From NCBI GenBank assembly GCA_007121375.1, contig SKLX01000217.1, forward strand, positions 1-6,153: 6,153 nucleotides of DNA. Direction: 5' to 3'. Origin of the DNA: Bacillota bacterium (lineage in GTDB: Bacteria > Bacillota > Dethiobacteria > SKNC01). Below the pieces are notes generated by a model. The model was not told the DNA's origin. It worked only from the letters and a program-made list of their open reading frames with translations, and did not search any database. Shown here one piece after another: positions 1 through 5,920 of the stretch; the stretch's first letter is position 1, and each line of letters begins with the position of its first letter. Both the position numbers and the translations under genes were made by a program.

Positions 1-26
1 AAAAAGCGCCCGGTTGGCGCTTTTTT
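1..26 (-). terminator. Rho-independent terminator of the CODH operon
   Basis: A perfect inverted repeat, AAAAAGCGCC / GGCGCTTTTT, is separated by a 5-base loop (CGGTT). Its GC core of five pairs is flanked by A and T runs on the two sides, so it can act as an intrinsic terminator in either direction. It lies about 28 bp beyond the cooS stop codon, which is the expected position for the end of the minus-strand operon. The window begins at its outer edge, so the full T tract on the minus strand cannot be seen. Confidence 0.9.
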
Positions 27-54
27 ATTATCTCTTTTGTTGTCTTCATTATAA

Positions 55-1968
55 CTATAAACCGAGGCCTTTTCTGCGTTCCTTGATAGCTTCCAAAAGC
101 TTTTCGCAGGCCTTCAAGGGATCAGTTTCTACAATAAAGTAACCTCCTACCAGTTCCTTTGCCTTTTCAGTTAGTAATTCGGCTACTAAAGGACTTCCCA
201 GTACATTAGGTGCTACCCCCACATGGGTGGGCAGACCTCCTGAGATAGCCCAGGTACCTATAGAAATAGCCTTTTCAGTCATAGCTTCTGGGGCGCTGGC
301 TACCACGGGAAGTTTATCCAGGTCCACATCCAGTTTATTTGCTACGGCCACGGCTATATCAACTGCCCTGGAGTTGTCAACACAAGAGCCCATATGAAGT
401 ATAAGGGGTAGGGGCCCGTTTAATCCTGCGGCTTCACCAATTGCCGTTAATACAGCTTTTAAGCCTTCTCCTGCATAATCTTCGGTGGCCTGGGGAGTAA
501 GAAGCCCATGCCTGGCAAAAGAACCAGCTCCGCAGCCAGTGGCCAGGATTAATACATTGTTTTTGGCCATTTCTTTGGCCATGGTAACAAAGTTTTCATC
601 CTGAGGGACTTTAGCATTGTTACAACCGGCAAAAAGGCATACTCCAAGGATATTGCCCTTTACAATATTATCAATTAAGGGCTTTAAGGGATCTTCGCTA
701 TCCACCTTTTTCAAAGCTTCAACAATGGCTTCTGTAGAAAAGCCTGCAATAGAGGTGCATTTGTTATCAGGAATATTTATTTTCTCAGGCCTTCTTTTAC
801 CGTAAGCTTCTATGGCTGATTTAATGATGTCCTTAGCGCATTCTCTGGCATTTTCTTCATTTAGTTCCATATGTTCTGCCCCGGCAATTTTTGCTATGGG
901 CATGGTAGTAATAAGTTTTGTATGATAACATTCCATGAGATTTGCCAGGCTTGGCACCACGCACTGATAATCTACCACCATGGCATCGATAACTCCAGTG
1001 ATTATGGCCAGCTCCTGGGATACAGAGTGGGTCAAGGGAGGCACGCCATGTCTCATGAGAACCTCGTTTCCGGTACAGCATATGCCTACCAGGTTTATCC
1101 CTTCAGAAGCCCCGGCATTCCTGGCATCCTCTTCCATTTCCTTTACTACCTGAACTATTATATCTGAAAGGGCTGGATTGTGACCATGAAGAGCTATGTT
1201 TACAGCATTTTCTTTTAAGACTCCCATGTTGGCATCGGTAACTACCGGTTGGGGAGTTCCAAAAAGAATATCGGCCAAATCAGTTCCCATATGGCATCCT
1301 GCATAATCAGCCAGGGAACACTTAATGCCACCTAAAAGCAGGTTTACAGGATCTGCATCAACTCCGTAATGGGTTCGATGCATTAACTCTGAGATGGCGC
1401 TGTCAATACCTCCTGGAACAACTCCCAATTTAGAAAAGGTCTCTACCCGGCCTTTGGTTACGGTGGTGGCTGCCCACAGGTTGGGGCCTTCCTTATCGGA
1501 GAATTCTTCCAGGGCCAGGCGGGCAACTTCTCCAGCCAGCTCTTCAATGCTTTTTCCTTCTGTCTCTATGCCCAGGCGAGAAGCTACGGCTTTAAGTTTA
1601 TCAGGATCTTTAACTGGATAATCCTTGTATTTACCCTGGGCTGATTTGGCCAAAATATGGGCCAGATGCTTGGCGTGACCAGAATGGGCAGCGGTTCCTC
1701 CCACTATAGCTCGTAAAAGGTTCCTGGCTACAATAGTATCTGCATTTGCTCCGCAAACTCCTTCCTGGGGGCCTCCTTTAAAGGGATCAATACGGCAGGG
1801 GCCCTGGAGACAGTTTCGGCAGCAAAGGCCCAGTTCACCAAAACCACACTGGGGCTGCTGGTTTTCCAGTCTATCCCATATGGTTTCAATTCCTTCTTTT
1901 TCAGATTTTTTAATCATGGATTGACAAGCTTTATCAATACTCTTTTGGGAAAGAATATCCTTATCCAT
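55..1968 (-). CDS. cooS: Anaerobic Ni,Fe carbon monoxide dehydrogenase catalytic subunit (CooS)
   Basis: This 637-residue protein is a homodimeric [NiFe4S4] CO dehydrogenase catalysing CO + H2O = CO2 + 2H+ + 2e-; the usual family length is about 630-640. All known ligand positions are present. Cluster D is Cys41 and Cys49. Cluster B is Cys50, Cys53, Cys58 and Cys72. Cluster C is His263 (HGHNP), Cys298 (in GICCTGNE), Cys336, Cys449, Cys479 and Cys529 (MGSCVDNSR). The acid-base Lys566 and the proton-relay histidines 95, 98, 101 and 104 are kept, as is Asp221. From memory the sequence closely resembles Carboxydothermus CODH-II, offset by 2-3 residues. The ATG start follows AGGGAGAGGTG (1973-1983) at 4 bp. 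It is the last operon gene, 20 bp after the NuoG/HydA-like gene, and is followed by the terminator. No acetyl-CoA synthase gene adjoins it, which favours a redox role over carbon fixation (inference). It is neither the CODH/ACS alpha subunit nor a hybrid cluster protein, given the intact C-cluster set. Confidence 0.97.
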   Translation of the reverse strand: MDKDILSQKSIDKACQSMIKKSEKEGIETIWDRLENQQPQCGFGELGLCCRNCLQGPCRIDPFKGGPQEGVCGANADTIVARNLLRAIVGGTAAHSGHAKHLAHILAKSAQGKYKDYPVKDPDKLKAVASRLGIETEGKSIEELAGEVARLALEEFSDKEGPNLWAATTVTKGRVETFSKLGVVPGGIDSAISELMHRTHYGVDADPVNLLLGGIKCSLADYAGCHMGTDLADILFGTPQPVVTDANMGVLKENAVNIALHGHNPALSDIIVQVVKEMEEDARNAGASEGINLVGICCTGNEVLMRHGVPPLTHSVSQELAIITGVIDAMVVDYQCVVPSLANLMECYHTKLITTMPIAKIAGAEHMELNEENARECAKDIIKSAIEAYGKRRPEKINIPDNKCTSIAGFSTEAIVEALKKVDSEDPLKPLIDNIVKGNILGVCLFAGCNNAKVPQDENFVTMAKEMAKNNVLILATGCGAGSFARHGLLTPQATEDYAGEGLKAVLTAIGEAAGLNGPLPLILHMGSCVDNSRAVDIAVAVANKLDVDLDKLPVVASAPEAMTEKAISIGTWAISGGLPTHVGVAPNVLGSPLVAELLTEKAKELVGGYFIVETDPLKACEKLLEAIKERRKGLGL

Positions 1969-1988
1969 AATTCACCTCTCCCTTAAAA

Positions 1989-2771
1989 TTATTTTTTAAT
2001 AATTACACTCCGGCTGGTTACATCATAATTGCTGAGGGATTCAGCAACAGCTTTCCGTCTACATTTTTCACATAAGTCTAATAAATTCTTCGGTAGTTCA
2101 AGCTTACCTAAAATATATTCAGGGGTGTTTTCTGGAGTATAGGTAATACCACATTCTTTACACCTTCTTAAAGGTATTTTCGTATTCCAGAACTCCATAT
2201 ACCTGGTTTCATCACTATCTTCTACTTTTATAGCCCCTGTAGGACAGACAAAGGCACAGGCGGTACATCCCACACATTCTTCAGAAGGCTCGTTAAAAGG
2301 GGTGGAAACTTTTCTTCCCGCTCCCCGGTAGCTGAAGCTTACGGCATTTTTGCCAATTACTTCACTGCAGACCCTTACGCACAGGCCGCAGAGAATGCAC
2401 TCCTCCTGGTCATGAAGAGGAAAAGGGCTCCCTTCCAGGCCCATTTCTTCAGCTAAATCTTGAATAAGCTTAACCTGGGGGCATCTGGCCAGAAGTAGCT
2501 TCACAATTACCCTCCTTAACTGTTTAACCCTGGGTGAATCAGTATATACAGAAATGCCTTCTTCTCTAACAGGGTAAGTGCAGGAGGTTACTAACCTGCT
2601 TTTATCTTCCTTGCAAACTTCTACAGTACACAGCCTGCAGGCTCCATAAGGAGACAGGGCTTGATGGTGACACAGGGCAGGTATTTCTATACCCTTTTGC
2701 CGGGCCAGCTCCAGCAAGGTAACTTCTTCTTCCGTTTGAAATTCCCGGTCATTTATAAAAATAACAGCCAT
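1989..2771 (-). CDS. NuoG-N/HydA-like iron-sulfur electron-transfer subunit without a catalytic domain
   Basis: The product has 260 residues. Residues 1-80 form a plant-ferredoxin-like [2Fe-2S] domain with Cys34, Cys45, Cys48 and Cys64. Two [4Fe-4S] motifs follow: Cys125, 128, 131, 135 and Cys166, 169, 172, 176. The C-terminal tail has paired CxxC motifs (Cys204/207 and Cys234/237), resembling a zinc ribbon or rubredoxin knuckle. The His-Cys3 cluster motif usual between these domains in NuoG and HydA is absent; only Cys97 remains there. The [FeFe] H-cluster domain of HydA and the molybdopterin-type domain of NuoG are also missing. The protein probably wires CooS/CooF to the flavoprotein (inference). 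An upstream in-frame TTG at 2891 would add 40 residues overlapping the preceding gene. I chose the ATG at 2771 because AGAGGTG (2777-2783) precedes it and the protein then begins MAVIFIND, the normal start of the ferredoxin fold. The gap to the upstream gene is 10 bp. Confidence 0.9.
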   Translation of the reverse strand: MAVIFINDREFQTEEEVTLLELARQKGIEIPALCHHQALSPYGACRLCTVEVCKEDKSRLVTSCTYPVREEGISVYTDSPRVKQLRRVIVKLLLARCPQVKLIQDLAEEMGLEGSPFPLHDQEECILCGLCVRVCSEVIGKNAVSFSYRGAGRKVSTPFNEPSEECVGCTACAFVCPTGAIKVEDSDETRYMEFWNTKIPLRRCKECGITYTPENTPEYILGKLELPKNLLDLCEKCRRKAVAESLSNYDVTSRSVIIKK

Positions 2772-2776
2772 TTTTT

Positions 2777-2783
2777 CACCTCT
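2777..2783 (-). promoter_or_regulatory. Ribosome binding site fixing the start of the NuoG/HydA-like gene
   Basis: On the minus strand the sequence reads AGAGGTG, 5 bases before the ATG at 2769-2771. It overlaps the TAG stop codon (2782-2784) of the upstream flavoprotein gene, so ribosomes ending there sit on the next start signal. This supports coupled translation and rules against the longer N-terminal extension. Confidence 0.75.
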
Positions 2784-4635
2784 ACTCAACAGAAATTGCT
2801 TCATAACGGCAAACTTCCAAGCAGGCTCCACACTTTGTGCATTTTTCCTGGTGTATAATATGAGGCTCGTCTTTTGTGCCTTCAACGGCATCTACGGGAC
2901 AGGCCTTTAAGCACCGTCCACATCCGGTGCAAACTTCCTGGTTGATAAAGTATTTAATTAAGTTTCGGCATACTTTAGCAGGGCATTTTTCGTCCCTTAT
3001 ATGGTCCAGGTATTCCTGATGAAAATACTTCAAGGTGGTAAGGACAGGATTGGGAGCCATTCCTCCCAAGGCACAGAGGGACCCCTCCTTCATGGCCTGG
3101 GCTATTTCCTCCAGCATGTCCAAATCATTTTCCTGACCTTTGCCCTCCATAATATTGTTTAATATGGCCAGCATTTGTTTACCCCCTTCTCTGCAGGGAG
3201 TACACTTACCACAGGATTCCTCCTGGGTGAAGGAAAGAAAATATCTGGCTACATCTACCATGCAGGTGCTTTCATCCATAACGATCATTCCCCCGGATCC
3301 CATCATCGATCCTGCTTCCGTTAACTTTTCATAGTCCAGGGGAAGGTCCAGGAGCTTTTCTGGAATACATCCTCCTGAGGGGCCGCCCGTTTGAACAGCC
3401 TTGATATTTTTTCCTTCAGGAATGCCTCCACCTATATCAAAAACCAGTTTTCTTAAGGTTATTCCCATGGGTACTTCTACCAGCCCCGTATTGTTTACAT
3501 TACCCGTTAAAGAAAAAACCATGGTTCCTTTGCTTTTTTCCGTTCCTATTTGGGCATACCAGTCGGCTCCATTATTAATGATATACGGTACAGAGGCCCA
3601 GGTTTTAACATTATTTAATACCGTGGGTTTATCCCAAAGCCCTTTTTCTGTAGCATGAATATATTTGTCCCTGGGCTCGCCGGCCTTTCCCTCTATGGAA
3701 GCAATAAGGGCGCTTGATTCTCCACAGACAAAAGCGCCTCCACCCCGGTTAATTTTTACATCGAAACTAAAACCGCTTCCCAAAATATTTTCACCTAACA
3801 GCCCATATTCTCTGGCCTGTTCCAGGGCAGTAGAGAAATTTTTAACGGCCAGGGGGTATTCATTTCTTACATAAATATATCCTTTTTCTGCTGATACGGC
3901 ATATGCTCCAATAATCATGCCTTCCAAGACAGAATGGGGGTTTCCCTCCAGGATACTTCTATCTTGAAAACAGCCCGGGTCTCCTTCATCAGCATTGCAT
4001 ATTACGTACCTGGTGTTATCGGGAGCATTATAGCAGGATTCCCATTTCAGTCCTGTTGGAAAACCGGCACCACCCCGGCCCCGGAGTCCAGAAGCCTTAA
4101 TTTCTTCTATTACCTCCAGGGGGCTTTTCTCCTGGAGTACCATACTCAAAGCCCGGTAACCACTTATGGCCAAATAATCCTTAATGCTGGTGGGGTCTAT
4201 TATGCCGCTGTTCCTCATTAACAGGCGATGCTGGTTATAATAAAAGGGAACCTGGTCTTCTACAACAACTTTTTCTTTTGATACCGGATCGGTATATTGG
4301 AGACGCTCTACTGCCTTTTTTTGTATGATAGTTTTTTCGATTATTTCTTCTACATCATCAGGAGTTACCTGGCAGTAAAGGTAATTCCCCGGGTGGACAA
4401 CTACCAATGGTCCCTGTTCGCAGAAGCCGTGACAGCCTGTTACCCGGGTGGTAATTTTCCCATCTATGTTTTTTTCTTGCAGAGCTTCTTTAAAGGAGGA
4501 TACCACCTGGTGGGCTCCTGAAGCTGAGCAGCCGGTGCCGCAGCAAACTGCTACCCAGGTTTCTTCCCGGGACATATCTTTAATGCAAGACTGTCTAAAT
4601 GATTCCAGATCAGCTGGATTTATTATTTTCCTCAT
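2782..4635 (-). CDS. nuoF: NuoF/HydB-like FMN- and NAD(H)-binding flavoprotein subunit
   Basis: The product has 617 residues and the domain order of HydB from trimeric HydABC hydrogenases. An N-terminal thioredoxin-like [2Fe-2S] domain carries Cys31, Cys36, Cys68 and Cys72. The FMN/NADH domain has the glycine-rich GLRGRGGAGFPTGLKW (183-198) and NADEGDPG (214-221). An SLBB segment spans about 372-422. The N3-type [4Fe-4S] site is Cys475, 478, 481 and 521. The C-terminal 2x[4Fe-4S] domain has Cys569, 572, 575, 579 and Cys599, 602, 605, 609. Respiratory NuoF lacks both end domains and is about 440 residues, so this is the HydB/HndC type. His545, Cys551 and Cys556 resemble a metal site in that family. 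The protein should exchange electrons with NAD(P)H via FMN; a second acceptor such as ferredoxin is possible. The ATG at 4635 follows GGAGGG at 5 bp and was preferred to an upstream TTG at 4659. It overlaps the nuoE-like gene by 26 bp. The symbol is family-level; hydB fits as well. Confidence 0.94.
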   Translation of the reverse strand: MRKIINPADLESFRQSCIKDMSREETWVAVCCGTGCSASGAHQVVSSFKEALQEKNIDGKITTRVTGCHGFCEQGPLVVVHPGNYLYCQVTPDDVEEIIEKTIIQKKAVERLQYTDPVSKEKVVVEDQVPFYYNQHRLLMRNSGIIDPTSIKDYLAISGYRALSMVLQEKSPLEVIEEIKASGLRGRGGAGFPTGLKWESCYNAPDNTRYVICNADEGDPGCFQDRSILEGNPHSVLEGMIIGAYAVSAEKGYIYVRNEYPLAVKNFSTALEQAREYGLLGENILGSGFSFDVKINRGGGAFVCGESSALIASIEGKAGEPRDKYIHATEKGLWDKPTVLNNVKTWASVPYIINNGADWYAQIGTEKSKGTMVFSLTGNVNNTGLVEVPMGITLRKLVFDIGGGIPEGKNIKAVQTGGPSGGCIPEKLLDLPLDYEKLTEAGSMMGSGGMIVMDESTCMVDVARYFLSFTQEESCGKCTPCREGGKQMLAILNNIMEGKGQENDLDMLEEIAQAMKEGSLCALGGMAPNPVLTTLKYFHQEYLDHIRDEKCPAKVCRNLIKYFINQEVCTGCGRCLKACPVDAVEGTKDEPHIIHQEKCTKCGACLEVCRYEAISVE

Positions 4636-5089
4636 GGTATCCCTCCAGCAGCTTATCAATTTTTTTATAACTAAGCCTACCTTCGTATTTGTCGTTAATT
4701 ATCACCAGGGGGCCGAGAGCACAGGCTCCTACACAGTTCACCGTTTCCAGGGTAAATTTTTGGTCTTCCGTGGTTTCTCCCGGGTTTACTTGAAGTTTGT
4801 GACATATTCTTTCCAGGATACGGGGAGAGCCCTTTACATGACAGGCGGTTCCCATGCAAACCTGAACTTCATTTTCTCCCCTGGGCTCCAGGCTGAAACA
4901 TTTATAAAAAGTTGCCAGGTTAAAAAGATGACTTAAAGGCACTTCTAACCTTTGAGAGACCCGCTTCAGGGCTTCTTTAGGCAGGTAGCGGAATTCACTG
5001 TTAATATCATGGAGAAGGGGTACATAGGGAGCTTCATCATGGATATACTTTTCAATGATTTCGTCTACTTTGTCCAGCTCTTCTAACAT
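4610..5089 (-). CDS. nuoE: NuoE/HydC-like [2Fe-2S] thioredoxin-fold subunit
   Basis: At 159 residues it matches the 24-kDa subunit family (about 150-170). A helical N-terminal half (about 1-65) precedes a thioredoxin-like ferredoxin domain with the classic ligands Cys78, Cys83, Cys119 and Cys123 (Cx4C...Cx3C), in the contexts VCMGTACHVKG and NCVGACALGP. The family partners NuoF or HydB and holds a [2Fe-2S] cluster near the FMN (N1a-type in complex I). Here it should complete the NAD(H)-reacting flavin module in the cytoplasm. The ATG at 5089 gives the usual N-terminus, but I see no good Shine-Dalgarno sequence before it. Its frame is the same as that of the upstream ferredoxin gene, which stops 30 bp earlier at TAA, so translation may depend on reinitiation (inference). 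Its 3' end overlaps the flavoprotein gene by 26 bp. hydC is an equally valid name. Confidence 0.95.
   Translation of the reverse strand: MLEELDKVDEIIEKYIHDEAPYVPLLHDINSEFRYLPKEALKRVSQRLEVPLSHLFNLATFYKCFSLEPRGENEVQVCMGTACHVKGSPRILERICHKLQVNPGETTEDQKFTLETVNCVGACALGPLVIINDKYEGRLSYKKIDKLLEGYHEENNKSS
4641..4646 (-). promoter_or_regulatory. Ribosome binding site of the NuoF/HydB-like gene, inside the nuoE-like gene
   Basis: GGAGGG on the minus strand lies 5 bases before the ATG at 4633-4635 and within the last codons of the nuoE-like gene. It decides for this ATG over the in-frame TTG at 4659, which would add eight residues and has no comparable site. Confidence 0.8.
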
Positions 5090-5119
5090 AGTAAAAAGGT
5101 AGAATCTTGAAGGGGCATA

Positions 5120-5626
5120 TTATTCTCCCTTTAAAAACTCTACCATAAATTCCCTCCTTTTCTCTTTTGTGAACTCTTCTACAGATACGAATTCCAGGGC
5201 CCTGGTGGGACAGCTGCTGACACAAGCGGGTACATCTCCGACAGACAATCTTTCCTGGCAAAGGTCGCATTTAAGGATGGCTTTATCATCTGTGCTCAGG
5301 GTAACAGCTCCAAAAGGGCATACCAGGATACAAACTTTACATCCTATACAGAGGGCTTCATCAATTAAAACGGCTTCGCCCACATCTTTTTTAGTAATGG
5401 CTTCGGTGGGACATACCTTAATACAGGGAGGATCTTCACAGTGGCGGCACTGGAGAGGTAAGCTGGTGCCTTTAGAATGTTCAACGGTTACACGGCTCTG
5501 GGGCAAAGGTCTTTCGAAGATTGAGGCTAAAAGCTCTTTACTTTCCGAGTGCTCTACAGCACAGCCCAGTTCACAGCTGTGGCAGCCCAGGCACTTTTTG
5601 ACATCTACTACCATTAAGCCCTTCAC
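5120..5626 (-). CDS. cooF: CooF-like ferredoxin with four [4Fe-4S] cluster motifs
   Basis: The 168-residue protein has sixteen cysteines in four [4Fe-4S] motifs of the CooF/HycB/DmsB type: Cys12, 15, 18, 22; Cys60, 63, 68, 72; Cys93, 96, 99, 103; and Cys120, 123, 135, 139. No signal peptide or membrane segment is seen, so it is cytoplasmic. CooF proteins take electrons from CooS and pass them to a partner such as a hydrogenase or a flavin oxidoreductase. Here the partner is most likely the NuoEFG-like module encoded directly downstream (inference). It is the first gene of the operon, with cooS four genes later; the more familiar arrangement has cooF and cooS side by side. The GTG start at 5626 is supported by GAGGAGGTG (5632-5640). 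An ATG four codons in (5614) has only a weak AAGGG and is less likely. By sequence alone it could be another HycB-like electron carrier; the operon supports CooF. Confidence 0.9.
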   Translation of the reverse strand: MKGLMVVDVKKCLGCHSCELGCAVEHSESKELLASIFERPLPQSRVTVEHSKGTSLPLQCRHCEDPPCIKVCPTEAITKKDVGEAVLIDEALCIGCKVCILVCPFGAVTLSTDDKAILKCDLCQERLSVGDVPACVSSCPTRALEFVSVEEFTKEKRREFMVEFLKGE

Positions 5627-5631
5627 ATTAA

Positions 5632-5640
5632 CACCTCCTC
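5632..5640 (-). promoter_or_regulatory. Strong ribosome binding site for the GTG start of cooF
   Basis: The minus strand reads GAGGAGGTG, near-perfect complementarity to the 16S rRNA tail, ending 5 bases before GTG at 5624-5626. An overlapping ATG at 5626-5628 is out of frame and meets TGA at once, so the GTG is the start served by this site. Confidence 0.85.
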
Positions 5641-5677
5641 GCTAATTATTTGGGTATTGGACCAGGAGAAATGTTAA

Positions 5678-5706
5678 ATTAAAAAGAGGCATACTGGCGC
5701 TTTAAA
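5678..5706 (-). promoter_or_regulatory. Candidate weak promoter of the CODH operon
   Basis: On the minus strand TTTAAA (-35, 4 of 6 consensus) and TTTAAT (-10, 5 of 6) are spaced by 17 bp. A start near 5671 would leave a leader of about 45 nucleotides before the cooF GTG. The region is so AT-rich that such matches arise easily, and a regulated promoter may deviate further from consensus, so this is only a candidate. Confidence 0.3.
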
Positions 5707-5719
5707 TGGTTCAATACTC

Positions 5720-5734
5720 TTTAATTTGATTAAA
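5720..5734. repeat. Perfect dyad TTTAAT-TTG-ATTAAA, possible operator
   Basis: Two 6-bp arms in inverted orientation flank three bases, just upstream of the candidate operon promoter. The position suits an activator or repressor site for the operon. The low complexity of the DNA means chance is a real alternative. Confidence 0.35.
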
Positions 5735-5845
5735 TTCTCTAAACAAAATAAATCTCCTTCCCTTTAATTTTATAAGATGTGTAGTTTTTTTAATATATTC
5801 CTTGAATTCTTAATAAAGCTGAGAAGGAGGGCAGAATTCATATCC

Positions 5846-5874
5846 TTGATGAAAAAAAGCTCAGGCTATATAAT
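5846..5874 (+). promoter_or_regulatory. Sigma-A-type promoter of the MerR-like gene
   Basis: TTGATG (5846-5851) and TATAAT (5869-5874) are separated by exactly 17 bp; the -10 box is a perfect match and the -35 matches at four of six positions. Transcription would begin near 5881, leaving a leader of about 40 nucleotides before the ATG at 5921. Confidence 0.75.
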
Positions 5875-5881
5875 TAATTAT
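5870..5881. repeat. 12-bp palindrome ATAATTAATTAT overlapping the -10 box
   Basis: The perfect palindrome covers most of the -10 element and the probable start site of the divergent gene. A protein bound here would block transcription, so it is a reasonable autoregulatory operator candidate. Its pure A/T composition limits confidence. Confidence 0.35.
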
Positions 5882-5920
5882 GCTTGAGGATTCAAAAAAA
5901 GAACGGTAAAGGAGGGTAAT

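Larger units (their letters stand above)
5627..5920. promoter_or_regulatory. Divergent AT-rich regulatory region between the CODH operon and the MerR-like gene
   Basis: This 294-bp stretch has no credible gene. It holds the start signals of both divergent units, a perfect dyad TTTAAT-TTG-ATTAAA (5720-5734), an inverted pair TGAATTCT (5803-5810) / AGAATTCA (5833-5840), a 12-bp palindrome ATAATTAATTAT (5870-5881), and a strong plus-strand promoter. I looked for a CooA-type TGTCR-N6-YGACA site and did not see one. No riboswitch or tRNA is recognised. Confidence 0.7.

Noticed and set aside
857..1081. 74-codon minus-strand frame inside cooS in another frame
   Set aside because: It lies wholly within the conserved C-cluster region of cooS and has no start signal or recognisable motif.
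2772..2891. 40-residue N-terminal extension of the NuoG/HydA-like protein
   Set aside because: It starts at a TTG, overlaps the end of the flavoprotein gene (its last [4Fe-4S] cysteines are encoded there), and the ATG at 2771 has a good ribosome binding site and gives the normal domain start.
4636..4659. Eight-residue N-terminal extension of the NuoF-like protein from a TTG
   Set aside because: The ATG at 4635 has GGAGGG at ideal spacing; the TTG has none and would only lengthen the overlap.
4448..4936. 162-codon open frame on the plus strand opposite nuoE/nuoF
   Set aside because: It is antisense to two clearly real genes, has no recognisable domain and spans their junction; a shadow frame.
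1989..5089. Part of a respiratory complex I (nuo) operon or a complete [FeFe] hydrogenase HydABC
   Set aside because: No membrane subunits are present, the NuoG-like protein is only 260 residues with neither a molybdopterin-type nor an H-cluster domain, and the genes are embedded between cooF and cooS.
5169..5645. 158-codon open frame on the plus strand opposite cooF
   Set aside because: It is the antisense shadow of a cysteine-rich gene whose four cluster motifs are unambiguous.
5717..5760. Possible minus-strand leader peptide (TTG start, about 11 codons) after GAAGGAG
   Set aside because: It needs a rare start and an unseen promoter further upstream; its composition is low-complexity AT and there is no attenuator-like hairpin after it.
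5849..5887. 12-codon ORF (ATG AAA AAA ... TGA) upstream of the MerR-like gene, with GGAGGG at 5826-5831
   Set aside because: The ribosome binding site is too far from the ATG, and the ORF lies across the promoter itself, so it would not be transcribed from that start site.
5627..5920. CooA/FNR-type binding site or riboswitch in the intergenic region
   Set aside because: No TGTCR-N6-YGACA or TTGAT-N4-ATCAA pattern and no conserved riboswitch core could be found by reading both strands.
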